Origin: Alphaproteobacteria bacterium
GTDB lineage: Bacteria > Pseudomonadota > Alphaproteobacteria > Rhizobiales > Hyphomicrobiaceae
Assembly (NCBI GenBank): GCA_005888525.1
Contig: VBAB01000490.1
Coordinates: forward strand, 1 to 5,501
Direction: 5' to 3'
Length of the DNA: 5,501 nucleotides
This document shows, piece after piece, positions 1 to 5,501 of the stretch (positions within the stretch are counted from its first letter, which is position 1; each line of letters begins with the position of its first letter). The position numbers and the translations under genes were made by a program. The notes under the pieces are model-generated. The model was not told the DNA's origin, did no database searches, and saw nothing but the letters and a program-made list of their open reading frames with translations.

Positions 1-474
1 CACGCCATCGGCCACACCCGCATGGCCACCGAGTCGGCGGTGACGATCGCGGGCTCCCATCCGTTCTCGACGGGGGAGGACACCTGCCTCGTGCACAACG
101 GCTCGCTGTCGAACCACAACCGCCTGCGCGAAACTCTCGTGCGTCACGGCGAGCGGTTCCAGACCGACAACGACAGCGAGGTCGCTGCCGCCTACCTCAC
201 GTGGCGCACGCGTGAGGGCGACAACCTGAAGCAGGCGCTGAACCGCTCGCTGTACGACCTCGACGGGTTCTACACGTTCGTCGTCGGCACGCGCGACGGC
301 TTCGCAGTGCTGCGCGATCCCGTCGCCTGTAAGCCCGCCGTCATGGCCGAGACCGACGACTGGGTCGCCTTCGGAACGGAGTTCCGCGCCCTGGCACCGC
401 TGCCTGGCGTGGAGGTGGCGCGGATCTGGGAGCCGCAGCCGGCGACCGTATACGCCTGGAGCCGGAGCTCCTGA
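1..474 (+). CDS. mgsA: N-methylglutamate synthase subunit A, class II glutamine amidotransferase-like (5' end missing)
   Basis: This is the C-terminal 157 residues of a class II (Ntn-type) glutamine amidotransferase subunit. The frame is open from base 1, so the ATG at 22 is internal and not the start. Visible family motifs are GHTRMATES at the window edge (the HTRxAT strand that binds the substrate carboxylate), HNG at fragment residues 32-34 with the following SLSNHNRLR, the NDSE segment, and DLDGFYTFVVGTRDG before the last strands. The N-terminal half, which carries the catalytic Cys2, lies upstream. In the N-methylglutamate pathway this subunit is taken to act on the gamma-amide of gamma-glutamylmethylamide or glutamine and pass the amine to the FMN subunit; that substrate is inferred. 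The same family is also called GlxB. The choice of MgsA rests on context: mgsB, mgsC, gmaS and mgdA follow directly. The stop is 1 nt before the mgsB ATG, implying one transcript. Confidence 0.9.
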   Translation, partial: HAIGHTRMATESAVTIAGSHPFSTGEDTCLVHNGSLSNHNRLRETLVRHGERFQTDNDSEVAAAYLTWRTREGDNLKQALNRSLYDLDGFYTFVVGTRDGFAVLRDPVACKPAVMAETDDWVAFGTEFRALAPLPGVEVARIWEPQPATVYAWSRSS

Positions 475-475
475 C

Positions 476-1201
476 ATGGCGCGCAAGTCCACTGCGGCGA
501 AGGTCGGCACCCAACCGGTGCGCAACTCCACGCTCGACCTCGCGCATCTCTCGGTGAGGGAGATCAACCAGTTGCTGCACGATGCCGACGGTGGAGACTT
601 CCTCATCCAGAACCCGCGCGGGCTGCACGCCATCGCCGCGGGTCTCGATGGCGATTTCAACGTCACGATCGACGGCCATGTCGGCTACTACTGCGCCGGC
701 ATGAACAAGCGTGCTTCCGTCATGATCAACGGCAACGCCGGCACCGGCGTGGCCGAGAACATGATGTCGGGCCGCGTGCACGTGAAGGGTGACGTTTCGC
801 AGTCGGCCGGCGCCACCGGTTGCGGCGGCCTCCTGATCGTCGACGGCAATGCATCCTCGCGCTGCGGCATCTCGCTCCGGGGCCTCGAGATCGTCGTCAA
901 GGGATCGGTCGGGCACATGTCGGCCTTCATGGCGCAGGCCGGAACCCTCGTCGTGCTCGGAGATGCGGGAGACGCGCTGGGCGATTCGATCTACGAGGCG
1001 CGGCTCTATGTGCGCGGACAGGTCGGGAGCCTGGGCGCCGATTGCGTCGTCAAGGACATGCGCGACGGGCACAAGGCGGCCCTGCGCAGGCTGCTCGATG
1101 CGGCGGGTGTCGGCGGGGGGCTGGATGTCTCGGACTTCCGCCGCTACGGCTCGGCGCGGGCGCTCTATAACTTCCACATCGACAACCTGGGGTCCTATTG
1201 A
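476..1201 (+). CDS. mgsB: N-methylglutamate synthase subunit B, GXGXG (GltB C-terminal) domain protein
   Basis: This 241-residue protein corresponds to the free-standing C-terminal GXGXG domain of the glutamate synthase large subunit, a right-handed beta-helix of glycine-rich turns. After a short polar N-terminus (about 1-20) comes the TLDLAHLSVREINQLL segment typical of the subunit. Glycine-rich repeats follow, such as GNAGTG at 86-91 and GATGCGG at 112-118, and continue to about 190. The family has no catalytic residues of its own. In glutamate synthase this domain packs between the amidotransferase and FMN domains, and a structural or ammonia-channel role is inferred here. The ATG at 476 is supported by GGAG at 464-467 (8-nt spacer) and lies 1 nt after the mgsA stop. 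The stop overlaps the mgsC ATG by one base (TGATG), suggesting coupled translation and fixed stoichiometry. The GlxC name is used for relatives without the methylamine context. Confidence 0.92.
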   Translation: MARKSTAAKVGTQPVRNSTLDLAHLSVREINQLLHDADGGDFLIQNPRGLHAIAAGLDGDFNVTIDGHVGYYCAGMNKRASVMINGNAGTGVAENMMSGRVHVKGDVSQSAGATGCGGLLIVDGNASSRCGISLRGLEIVVKGSVGHMSAFMAQAGTLVVLGDAGDALGDSIYEARLYVRGQVGSLGADCVVKDMRDGHKAALRRLLDAAGVGGGLDVSDFRRYGSARALYNFHIDNLGSY

Positions 1202-2538
1202 TGAGCCGCCGCAACGATCGATGGGTGCACACGCCACGGCGCTCCTCGGCGATCTTCGACAAGTACGCAATTGCCGAGATCCACCGCGCCGCCGCGACGG
1301 GCATCTACGACATCCGCGGCTTCGGGGCTAAGCGGCAGTTGCCGCATTTCGACGATCTGCTGTTCCTCGGCGCCTCCATCAGCCGATATCCCCTGGAGGG
1401 CTACCGGGAGAAGTGCGCTACCGACGTGACGCTGGGTACCCGCTTCGCCAAGAAGCCGATCACGCTGAAGATCCCGATTACCATTGCAGGCATGAGCTTC
1501 GGGTCGCTGTCGGCGCCGGCCAAGGAGGCGCTCGGTCGCGGTGCCTCTGCGGCGGGTACGTCCACCACCACGGGGGACGGCGGCATGACGCGGGAGGAGC
1601 GCCAGCATTCCTCGTTGCTCGTCTACCAGGTGCTCCCCTCCCGCTATGGCATGGAGCCGGATCAGCTGCGCAGGGCCGACGCCATCGAGGTCGTGGTCGG
1701 GCAGGGCGCCAAGCCGGGCGGCGGAGGCATGCTGCTGGGCCAGAAAATCTCCGAGCGCGTCGCCCGGATGCGCACGCTGCCGGCCGGTATCGACCAGCGC
1801 TCTGCCTGCCGCCACCCGGACTGGACCGGCCCCGACGATCTGCAGATCAAGATCGAGGAGCTGCGCGAGATCACCGATTGGGAGAAGCCCATCTACGTCA
1901 AGGTCGGCGCCGCGCGGCCCTACTATGATACGGCGCTAGCGGTGAAGGCCGGCGCCGACGTGGTCGTGCTCGACGGCATGCAGGGAGGCACGGCCGCCAC
2001 CCAGGACGTATTCATCGAGCACTGCGGCATCCCCACGCTGGCGGCGATCCGCCCCGCCGTGCGCGCCCTGCAGGAGCTCGACATGCATCGCAAGGTGCAG
2101 CTGATCGTCTCCGGCGGCATCCGCAGCGGCGCCGACGTGGCCAAGGCGCTGGCGTTGGGTGCGGACGCCGTGTCGATCGGCACCGCCGCGCTCATTGCGC
2201 TCGGCGACAACCACCCGCGCTGGGAGGCCGAGTATCGCAAGCTCGGCACCACGGCGGGCTGCTACGACGACTGGCACGAAGGCAAGGACCCCGCCGGCAT
2301 CACCACGCAGGACCCGGCCCTCACCCAGCGCCTCGACCCCATCGAGGCCGGCAAGCGGCTTGCCAACTATCTCGCTGTTCTCACCCTCGAATGCCAGACC
2401 ATCGCGCGGGCCAACGGCAAGAGCCACGTGCACAACCTGGAGCCGGAAGACCTGGTGGCTCTCACCGTTGAAGCCGCCGCCATGGCGCAAGTGCCGCTGG
2501 CCGGCACCGACTGGATTCCGGGGCGAGGTAGAGGCTAG
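1201..2538 (+). CDS. mgsC: N-methylglutamate synthase subunit C, FMN-binding glutamate synthase-type domain
   Basis: This 445-residue protein matches the central plus FMN-binding TIM-barrel region of the glutamate synthase large subunit as a stand-alone chain. Key segments are PITIAGMSFGSLSAPAKEA (92-110), TTTGDGGM (122-129, where GltB has a TGEGG-type loop), GQGAKPGGGGMLLG (167-180, with Lys171), YVKVGAARP (232-240), DGMQGGTAAT (258-267, counterpart of the GltB HDGGTGAS loop) and SGGIRSGADVAKALALGAD (304-322, phosphate-binding end of the barrel). It should form the C-N bond of N-methylglutamate from a 2-oxoglutarate or glutamate skeleton and methylamine on FMN. The tail KSHVHNLEPEDLVALT is typical of this subfamily. 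The ATG at 1201 is chosen because it overlaps the mgsB stop; a TTG at 1198 would add one residue. Its five cysteines (72, 203, 275, 354, 398) are scattered, so no [3Fe-4S] motif of the GltB kind is present. GlxD is the name of close relatives. Confidence 0.92.
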   Translation: MSRRNDRWVHTPRRSSAIFDKYAIAEIHRAAATGIYDIRGFGAKRQLPHFDDLLFLGASISRYPLEGYREKCATDVTLGTRFAKKPITLKIPITIAGMSFGSLSAPAKEALGRGASAAGTSTTTGDGGMTREERQHSSLLVYQVLPSRYGMEPDQLRRADAIEVVVGQGAKPGGGGMLLGQKISERVARMRTLPAGIDQRSACRHPDWTGPDDLQIKIEELREITDWEKPIYVKVGAARPYYDTALAVKAGADVVVLDGMQGGTAATQDVFIEHCGIPTLAAIRPAVRALQELDMHRKVQLIVSGGIRSGADVAKALALGADAVSIGTAALIALGDNHPRWEAEYRKLGTTAGCYDDWHEGKDPAGITTQDPALTQRLDPIEAGKRLANYLAVLTLECQTIARANGKSHVHNLEPEDLVALTVEAAAMAQVPLAGTDWIPGRGRG

Positions 2539-2540
2539 GG

Positions 2541-2632
2541 TGTCATCGCGGCGCTTTTCGCCGGGATCCATCCAACTACGAGCTCCGGAATCTGCGGATA
2601 GCTGGATCCCGGGCACAAGGCCCGGGATGACA
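2541..2632. repeat. Palindromic intergenic repeat 1 (REP-like, three hairpins) between mgsC and gmaS
   Basis: The element is bounded by TGTCATCGCGG (2541-2551) and its near-complement CCGGGATGACA (2622-2632; 10 of 11 positions pair). Inside are three stems: CGGCG/CGCCG around CTTTT (2549-2563); a long arm CCGGGATCCA (2561-2570) with TGGATCCCGG (2603-2612); and CCCGGGC (2608-2614) with GCCCGGG (2620-2626) around a 5-nt loop. The arms share bases, so alternative folds compete. It starts 2 nt after the mgsC stop and ends 23 nt before the gmaS ATG. This end sequence and layout resemble dispersed palindromic repeats common in alphaproteobacterial intergenic DNA. There is no U-tract, so a classic intrinsic terminator is not supported. 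RNA processing, 3'-end stabilisation or attenuation are possible roles. Confidence 0.8.
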
Positions 2633-2643
2633 ACGTTGGTGGT

Positions 2644-2648
2644 GGGAG
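2644..2648 (+). promoter_or_regulatory. Shine-Dalgarno for gmaS
   Basis: GGGAG lies 7 nt before the ATG at 2656 and supports that start. It falls outside repeat 1, so the ribosome-binding site is not part of the repeat hairpins. Confidence 0.7.
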
Positions 2649-2655
2649 TGACGGG

Positions 2656-3960
2656 ATGCAATCGCTGGGGGCGTACGCCAAGGACAAGGGTGTCAAGTAT
2701 TTCCTGATCGCGTTTGTCGATCTGTTCGGCACCATGCGGGCGAAGATCGTGCCGGCGACTGCCATCGACACGGTCGCCAAGGCCGGTGCCGGCTTCGCCG
2801 GCTTTGCCGCGTGGCTGGACCTCACACCGGCCCATCCCGACATGCTGGTGATGCCCGATCCCGACACATTGATCCAGCTGCCCTGGAAGTCCGAGATCGC
2901 CTGGGTCACCGGCGATCTGGTGATGGACGGCAAGCCGCTCGCGCAGAACCCCCGCCAGGTCTTGAAGCGCGTCGTCGAGGCTGCGGCCGAAGACGGCTAC
3001 GAGATGAAGACGGGTGTCGAGTGCGAATACTTTCTGATCGCGCCCGACGGCTCGTCCATCTCCGACGGTGCCGACACGCAAGCCAAGCCCTGCTACGACC
3101 AGCAGGCCTTGATGCGACGCTACGAGGTGATCAAGGAAATCTGCGACGGCATGATCGCGCTCGGCTGGAACCCCTATCAGAACGACCACGAGGACGCCAA
3201 CGGCCAGTTCGAGATGAACTGGGAGTACGACACCTGCCTCAAGACGGCCGACAAGCACGCCTTCTTCAAGTTCATGGTGAAGTCGATCGCCGAGAAGCAC
3301 GGGCTGCGCGCCACCTTCATGCCCAAGCCGTTCCTGAACCTCACCGGCAACGGCTGCCACGCCCACGTCTCGCTGTGGAACACGGGCACGGCCAAGAATG
3401 CGTTCGAGGATGCAAAGGGCAAGCTCGGGTTGTCGCAGGAGGCCTATCATTTCATCGGCGGGCTGATGCACTCGGCCGATGCGCTTGCCGCCATCACCAA
3501 CCCGACCGTCAACTCCTACAAGCGCATCAACGCCCCGCGCACGACCTCGGGCGCAACCTGGTCGCCCAATACCGTTACCTACGGCGGCAACAACCGCACG
3601 CACATGATCCGTATCCCCGATGCCGGCCGGTTCGAGTTGCGCCTCGCCGATGGCGCCGCCAATCCCTATCTTCTGCAGGCGGGCGTGTTGGCGGCGGGGC
3701 TCGACGGCCTCAGGCACAAGCGCGATCCGGGTGCGCGCCTCGACATCGACATGTACGCGGAAGGCCACACGGTGAAGGATGCCAAGCGGCTGCCGCTGAA
3801 CCTGCTCGACGCACTGCGCGCGCTCGACCGCTCGAGCGTGTTGAAGAGCAGCTTCGGGGAGGACGTAGTTGCATCCTACATCAAGCTCAGGCAGGCCGAC
3901 TGGAACGACTACGCCGCACATCTGACCGACTGGGAACGTCGCACGACGCTCGACTGCTGA
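2656..3960 (+). CDS. gmaS: gamma-glutamylmethylamide synthetase (glutamine synthetase family)
   Basis: This 434-residue enzyme catalyses glutamate + methylamine + ATP to gamma-glutamylmethylamide, ADP and phosphate. It has the full glutamine synthetase fold. The N-terminal beta-grasp carries YFLIAFVDLFGTMRAK (15-30) in place of the DGSS loop used by true GlnA, as in the PuuA/GMAS branch. The catalytic domain shows ECEYF (Glu122 and Glu124, metal ligands), NDHEDANGQFE (176-186, Glu179 and Glu186), NGCHAHVS (232-239, metal-binding His237), NRTHMIRIP (313-321, Arg319, ATP and phosphate contacts) and GRFELRLADGAANPYL (324-339, Glu327 and Arg329). I see no lost catalytic residue. GlnA would normally carry a C-terminal adenylylation tyrosine motif, which is not evident. 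The calls for GMAS over another gamma-glutamyl-amine synthetase rest on sequence resemblance and on mgs genes upstream and mgd genes downstream. A palindromic repeat sits on each side. The tandem stop is TGA TAG. Confidence 0.93.
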   Translation: MQSLGAYAKDKGVKYFLIAFVDLFGTMRAKIVPATAIDTVAKAGAGFAGFAAWLDLTPAHPDMLVMPDPDTLIQLPWKSEIAWVTGDLVMDGKPLAQNPRQVLKRVVEAAAEDGYEMKTGVECEYFLIAPDGSSISDGADTQAKPCYDQQALMRRYEVIKEICDGMIALGWNPYQNDHEDANGQFEMNWEYDTCLKTADKHAFFKFMVKSIAEKHGLRATFMPKPFLNLTGNGCHAHVSLWNTGTAKNAFEDAKGKLGLSQEAYHFIGGLMHSADALAAITNPTVNSYKRINAPRTTSGATWSPNTVTYGGNNRTHMIRIPDAGRFELRLADGAANPYLLQAGVLAAGLDGLRHKRDPGARLDIDMYAEGHTVKDAKRLPLNLLDALRALDRSSVLKSSFGEDVVASYIKLRQADWNDYAAHLTDWERRTTLDC

Positions 3961-3964
3961 TAGA

Positions 3965-4092
3965 TGTCATCCCGGAATTTCGCGTCAGCGAAATATCCGG
4001 GACCCAGGGCGACGGCGAGGCCGGTATCAATGTGGCCCTGGGTCCCGGCTCTCCGCGCTCAGGCTAGCCTGCGCGCTCCGGCCGGGATGACA
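3965..4092. repeat. Palindromic intergenic repeat 2 (REP/MITE-like, three hairpins) between gmaS and mgdA
   Basis: The ends TGTCATCCCGG (3965-3975) and CCGGGATGACA (4082-4092) are a perfect 11-bp inverted pair. Arm one is CCCGGA plus ATTTCGC (3971-3983), loop GTCA, then GCGAAAT (3988-3994), one bulged A, and TCCGGG (3996-4001). Arm two is a perfect 14-bp pair, CCGGGACCCAGGGC (3997-4010) with GCCCTGGGTCCCGG (4035-4048), around a 24-nt loop. Arm three runs from CCCGG (4044-4048) to CCGGG (4082-4086), with GCGC pairs and the 10-bp palindrome AGGCTAGCCT (4061-4070) at its tip. Neighbouring arms share their CCGGG bases. It starts 4 nt after the gmaS stop and ends 22 nt before the mgdA ATG. It has the same ends and three-arm plan as the repeat at 2541-2632 but differs in its internal sequence. 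No U-tract follows, so strong termination is not implied. Confidence 0.85.
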
Positions 4093-4103
4093 GGTGAGAG
4101 CTG

Positions 4104-4108
4104 AAGGA
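4104..4108 (+). promoter_or_regulatory. Shine-Dalgarno fixing the mgdA start
   Basis: AAGGA sits 6 nt before the ATG at 4115. It decides against the in-frame GTG at 4094, which lies upstream of this site and immediately against the end of repeat 2. The protein from 4115 also begins with the usual MRYSILSVL-type N-terminus of this family. Confidence 0.75.
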
Positions 4109-4114
4109 TCGACG

Positions 4115-5365
4115 ATGCGCTATTCCATCTTGTCAGTCCTCTCGCAGGCGCTGCAGGGCAATACGGGCTGGAAGCCCGTCTGGCGCGACGCCGAGCTGAA
4201 GCCGGCCTACGACATCGTCATCGTCGGCGGCGGGGGACACGGGCTCGCGACCGCGTTCTACCTTGCCAAGGAGCATGGCCTCACCAACGTTGCAGTGCTG
4301 GAGAAGGGCTGGCTCGGCAGCGGCAACGTCGGGCGCAACACCACCATCATCCGCTCCAACTACCTGCTCCCCGGCAACATCCCCTTCTACGAATGGTCGA
4401 TGAAGCTGTGGGAAGGGCTAGAGCAGGATCTCAACTACAACGCCATGGTGAGCCAGCGCGGCGTGCTCAACCTCTATCATTCGGATGTCCAGCGCGACGC
4501 CTACGCCCGCCGTGGCAACGCTATGCGGCTGCACGGGGTCGACGCCGATCTACTGGACCGCGAGCAGGTGAAAGCCCTCGTACCGTATCTGGACTTCGAC
4601 AATGCGCGCTTTCCGATCCAGGGCGGCCTCATGCAGCGGCGCGGCGGAACCGTGCGCCACGACGCCGTGGCCTGGGGCTATGCGCGCGCGGCGGACCAGC
4701 GCGGCGTCGACATCGTGCAGAACTGCGAGGTCACCGGCATCCGCCTGGAGGGTGGGCGCGTGGTCGGGCTGGATACAGCGAAGGGCTTCGTGCGCGCCGG
4801 CAAGGTGGGACTCGCCTGCGCCGGCAACTCCTCGCGCGTCGCCGCGCTTGCGGGCCTCAGGCTGCCGATCGAAAGCCACGTGCTGCAGGCGTTCGTCTCG
4901 GAGGGCATCAAGCCGCTCATCGACACGGTGATCACGTTCGGTGCCGGCCACTTCTACATCAGCCAGTCCGACAAGGGCGGGCTGGTGTTCGGCGGCGACA
5001 TCGACGGCTACAACTCATACGCCCAGCGCGGCAATCTCCCGGCGGTGGAGGACGTGTGCGAGAGCGGCATGGCGCTGATGCCCATGATTGGCAGGCTGCG
5101 GCTGTTGCGCAGCTGGGGCGGCCTCATGGATATGTCGATGGATGGCTCGCCCATCATCGATAAGACGCCGATCGAAGGGCTCTACCTGAATGCGGGCTGG
5201 TGCTACGGCGGCTTCAAGGCGACGCCGGCCTCGGGATGGTGCTTCGCCCATACCATCGCCCGCGACGAGCCACACACCCTGAATGCAGCCTATCGGCTCG
5301 ACCGCTTTGCCACAGGGCACCTCATCGACGAAAAGGGTGCGGGCGCCCAGCCCAACCTGCACTGA
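4115..5365 (+). CDS. mgdA: N-methylglutamate dehydrogenase subunit A, sarcosine oxidase beta-like flavoprotein
   Basis: This 416-residue FAD-dependent amine oxidase of the DAO superfamily resembles the beta subunit (SoxB) of heterotetrameric sarcosine oxidase in length and motifs. It oxidises the N-methyl group of N-methylglutamate to regenerate glutamate. Visible are the Rossmann dinucleotide motif VGGGGHG (37-43), the SoxB signature GSGNVGRNTTIIRSNY (68-83), GGTVRHDAVAWGYARA (177-192), and AGWCYGGFKATPASG (360-374) near the flavin and substrate site. His182 in GGTVRH aligns, by motif memory, with the histidine that carries covalent FMN in SoxB; this assignment is inferred. No signal peptide or membrane span is seen, so it is probably cytoplasmic. 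Assignment to N-methylglutamate rather than sarcosine rests on the gmaS and mgs neighbours, since the two enzymes are hard to separate by motif alone. mgdB begins 10 nt after its stop. Confidence 0.9.
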   Translation: MRYSILSVLSQALQGNTGWKPVWRDAELKPAYDIVIVGGGGHGLATAFYLAKEHGLTNVAVLEKGWLGSGNVGRNTTIIRSNYLLPGNIPFYEWSMKLWEGLEQDLNYNAMVSQRGVLNLYHSDVQRDAYARRGNAMRLHGVDADLLDREQVKALVPYLDFDNARFPIQGGLMQRRGGTVRHDAVAWGYARAADQRGVDIVQNCEVTGIRLEGGRVVGLDTAKGFVRAGKVGLACAGNSSRVAALAGLRLPIESHVLQAFVSEGIKPLIDTVITFGAGHFYISQSDKGGLVFGGDIDGYNSYAQRGNLPAVEDVCESGMALMPMIGRLRLLRSWGGLMDMSMDGSPIIDKTPIEGLYLNAGWCYGGFKATPASGWCFAHTIARDEPHTLNAAYRLDRFATGHLIDEKGAGAQPNLH

Positions 5366-5375
5366 AGGCGGATCA

Positions 5376-5501
5376 ATGCGCATCGACTGCTGCTATTGCG
5401 GGGCACGCGGCAACGAGGAGTTCGCCTACCTCGGCGATGCCTCCGTGCGGCGCCCACCTGCCGAACCGGCTCTTCCGCTCGACGATGCCGCGCGAAGGGC
5501 G
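5376..5501 (+). CDS. mgdB: N-methylglutamate dehydrogenase subunit B, sarcosine oxidase delta-like (3' end outside window)
   Basis: Only the first 42 codons are present. The start MRIDCCYCGARGNEEFAYLGDASVRRP is that of the small sarcosine oxidase delta family (SoxD, usually about 90-110 residues), which binds a structural zinc. The CxxC pair Cys5 and Cys8 supplies the first two likely ligands; the rest should lie downstream. Residue 6 is an extra Cys where I would expect Pro (CPYC). The reading frame stays open to the window end. The ATG follows AAGG at 5365-5368 with a 7-nt spacer, this site overlapping the mgdA stop, so the two subunits are probably co-translated. mgdC (alpha-like) and mgdD (gamma-like) are predicted next, based on known operon order. 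Confidence 0.85.
   Translation, partial: MRIDCCYCGARGNEEFAYLGDASVRRPPAEPALPLDDAARRA

Noticed and set aside
22..474. ATG at 22 as the start of a short 150-residue amidotransferase protein.
   Set aside because: The frame is open to base 1 and the upstream codons encode GHTR, part of a conserved amidotransferase strand, so the gene is cut by the window edge rather than short.
341..1270. A 309-codon open frame on the minus strand opposite mgsA, mgsB and mgsC.
   Set aside because: It has low-complexity Arg/Ala/Val-rich composition and no motif, and it overlaps three well-supported genes.
1936..3921. A 661-codon open frame on the minus strand opposite mgsC and gmaS.
   Set aside because: It is the GC-rich shadow of two clear + strand genes, has no recognisable domain, and reads through both coding sequence and the repeat at 2541-2632. 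The repeat part translates to VIPGLVPGIQ, a peptide I recognise as translated dispersed repeat that often contaminates alphaproteobacterial protein predictions.
2656..3960. Ordinary glutamine synthetase (glnA) or PuuA.
   Set aside because: The DGSS-type ammonia-site loop of GlnA is absent, and the position between mgsC and mgdA favours gamma-glutamylmethylamide synthetase.
2811..4067. A 418-codon + strand frame overlapping gmaS and running into repeat 2.
   Set aside because: It is the +1-type shadow frame of gmaS, Arg/Ala/His-rich with no domain; gmaS itself retains all glutamine synthetase motifs.
3965..4092. Rho-independent terminator ending the mgs-gmaS transcript.
   Set aside because: The hairpins are strong, but no T-run follows any arm, and the same element type also lies before gmaS within the pathway operon; partial attenuation cannot be excluded.
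4094..4114. GTG at 4094 as the mgdA start, adding seven residues.
   Set aside because: The good AAGGA site lies between it and the ATG at 4115, and the family N-terminus begins at that ATG.

Overview
The window is a compact, single-direction (+ strand) piece of an N-methylglutamate (NMG) pathway operon for indirect methylamine oxidation. Gene order is mgsA (3' part only), mgsB, mgsC, gmaS, mgdA, mgdB (5' part only). High GC content, alphaproteobacterial-looking proteins, and two GTCATCCCGG/CCGGGATGAC-type palindromic repeats suggest an alphaproteobacterium, perhaps Hyphomicrobiales or Rhodospirillales. The genus cannot be fixed from sequence alone. Possession of the pathway does not by itself mean the organism is a methylotroph, because non-methylotrophs use it to take nitrogen from methylamine.

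Layout. Positions 1-2538 hold three tightly packed genes for a split glutamate-synthase-like enzyme: a class II glutamine-amidotransferase subunit (MgsA), a GXGXG beta-helix subunit (MgsB, 1-nt gap after mgsA), and an FMN-domain subunit (MgsC, whose ATG overlaps the mgsB stop). A 117-nt gap containing a palindromic repeat (2541-2632) precedes gmaS (2656-3960), a glutamine-synthetase-family gamma-glutamylmethylamide synthetase. A 154-nt gap containing a larger, similarly built repeat (3965-4092) precedes mgdA (4115-5365), the sarcosine-oxidase-beta-like subunit of N-methylglutamate dehydrogenase. The window ends 42 codons into mgdB, the small zinc-binding delta-like subunit. mgdC and mgdD are expected just downstream but are not visible.

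How they work together (established pathway, applied here by homology): GmaS uses ATP to join methylamine to glutamate, giving gamma-glutamylmethylamide. MgsABC transfers the methylamine nitrogen to make N-methylglutamate. MgdABCD oxidises N-methylglutamate, regenerating glutamate and releasing the methyl group at the formaldehyde level, probably to tetrahydrofolate.

The individual genes belong to a known system. The least ordinary structure is the pair of three-hairpin repeats filling the only two gaps, one on each side of gmaS and each ending just before the next gene's Shine-Dalgarno. No RNA genes, CRISPR, insertion-sequence transposases or convincing promoters were seen, and no stretch over 300 bases lacks a gene.
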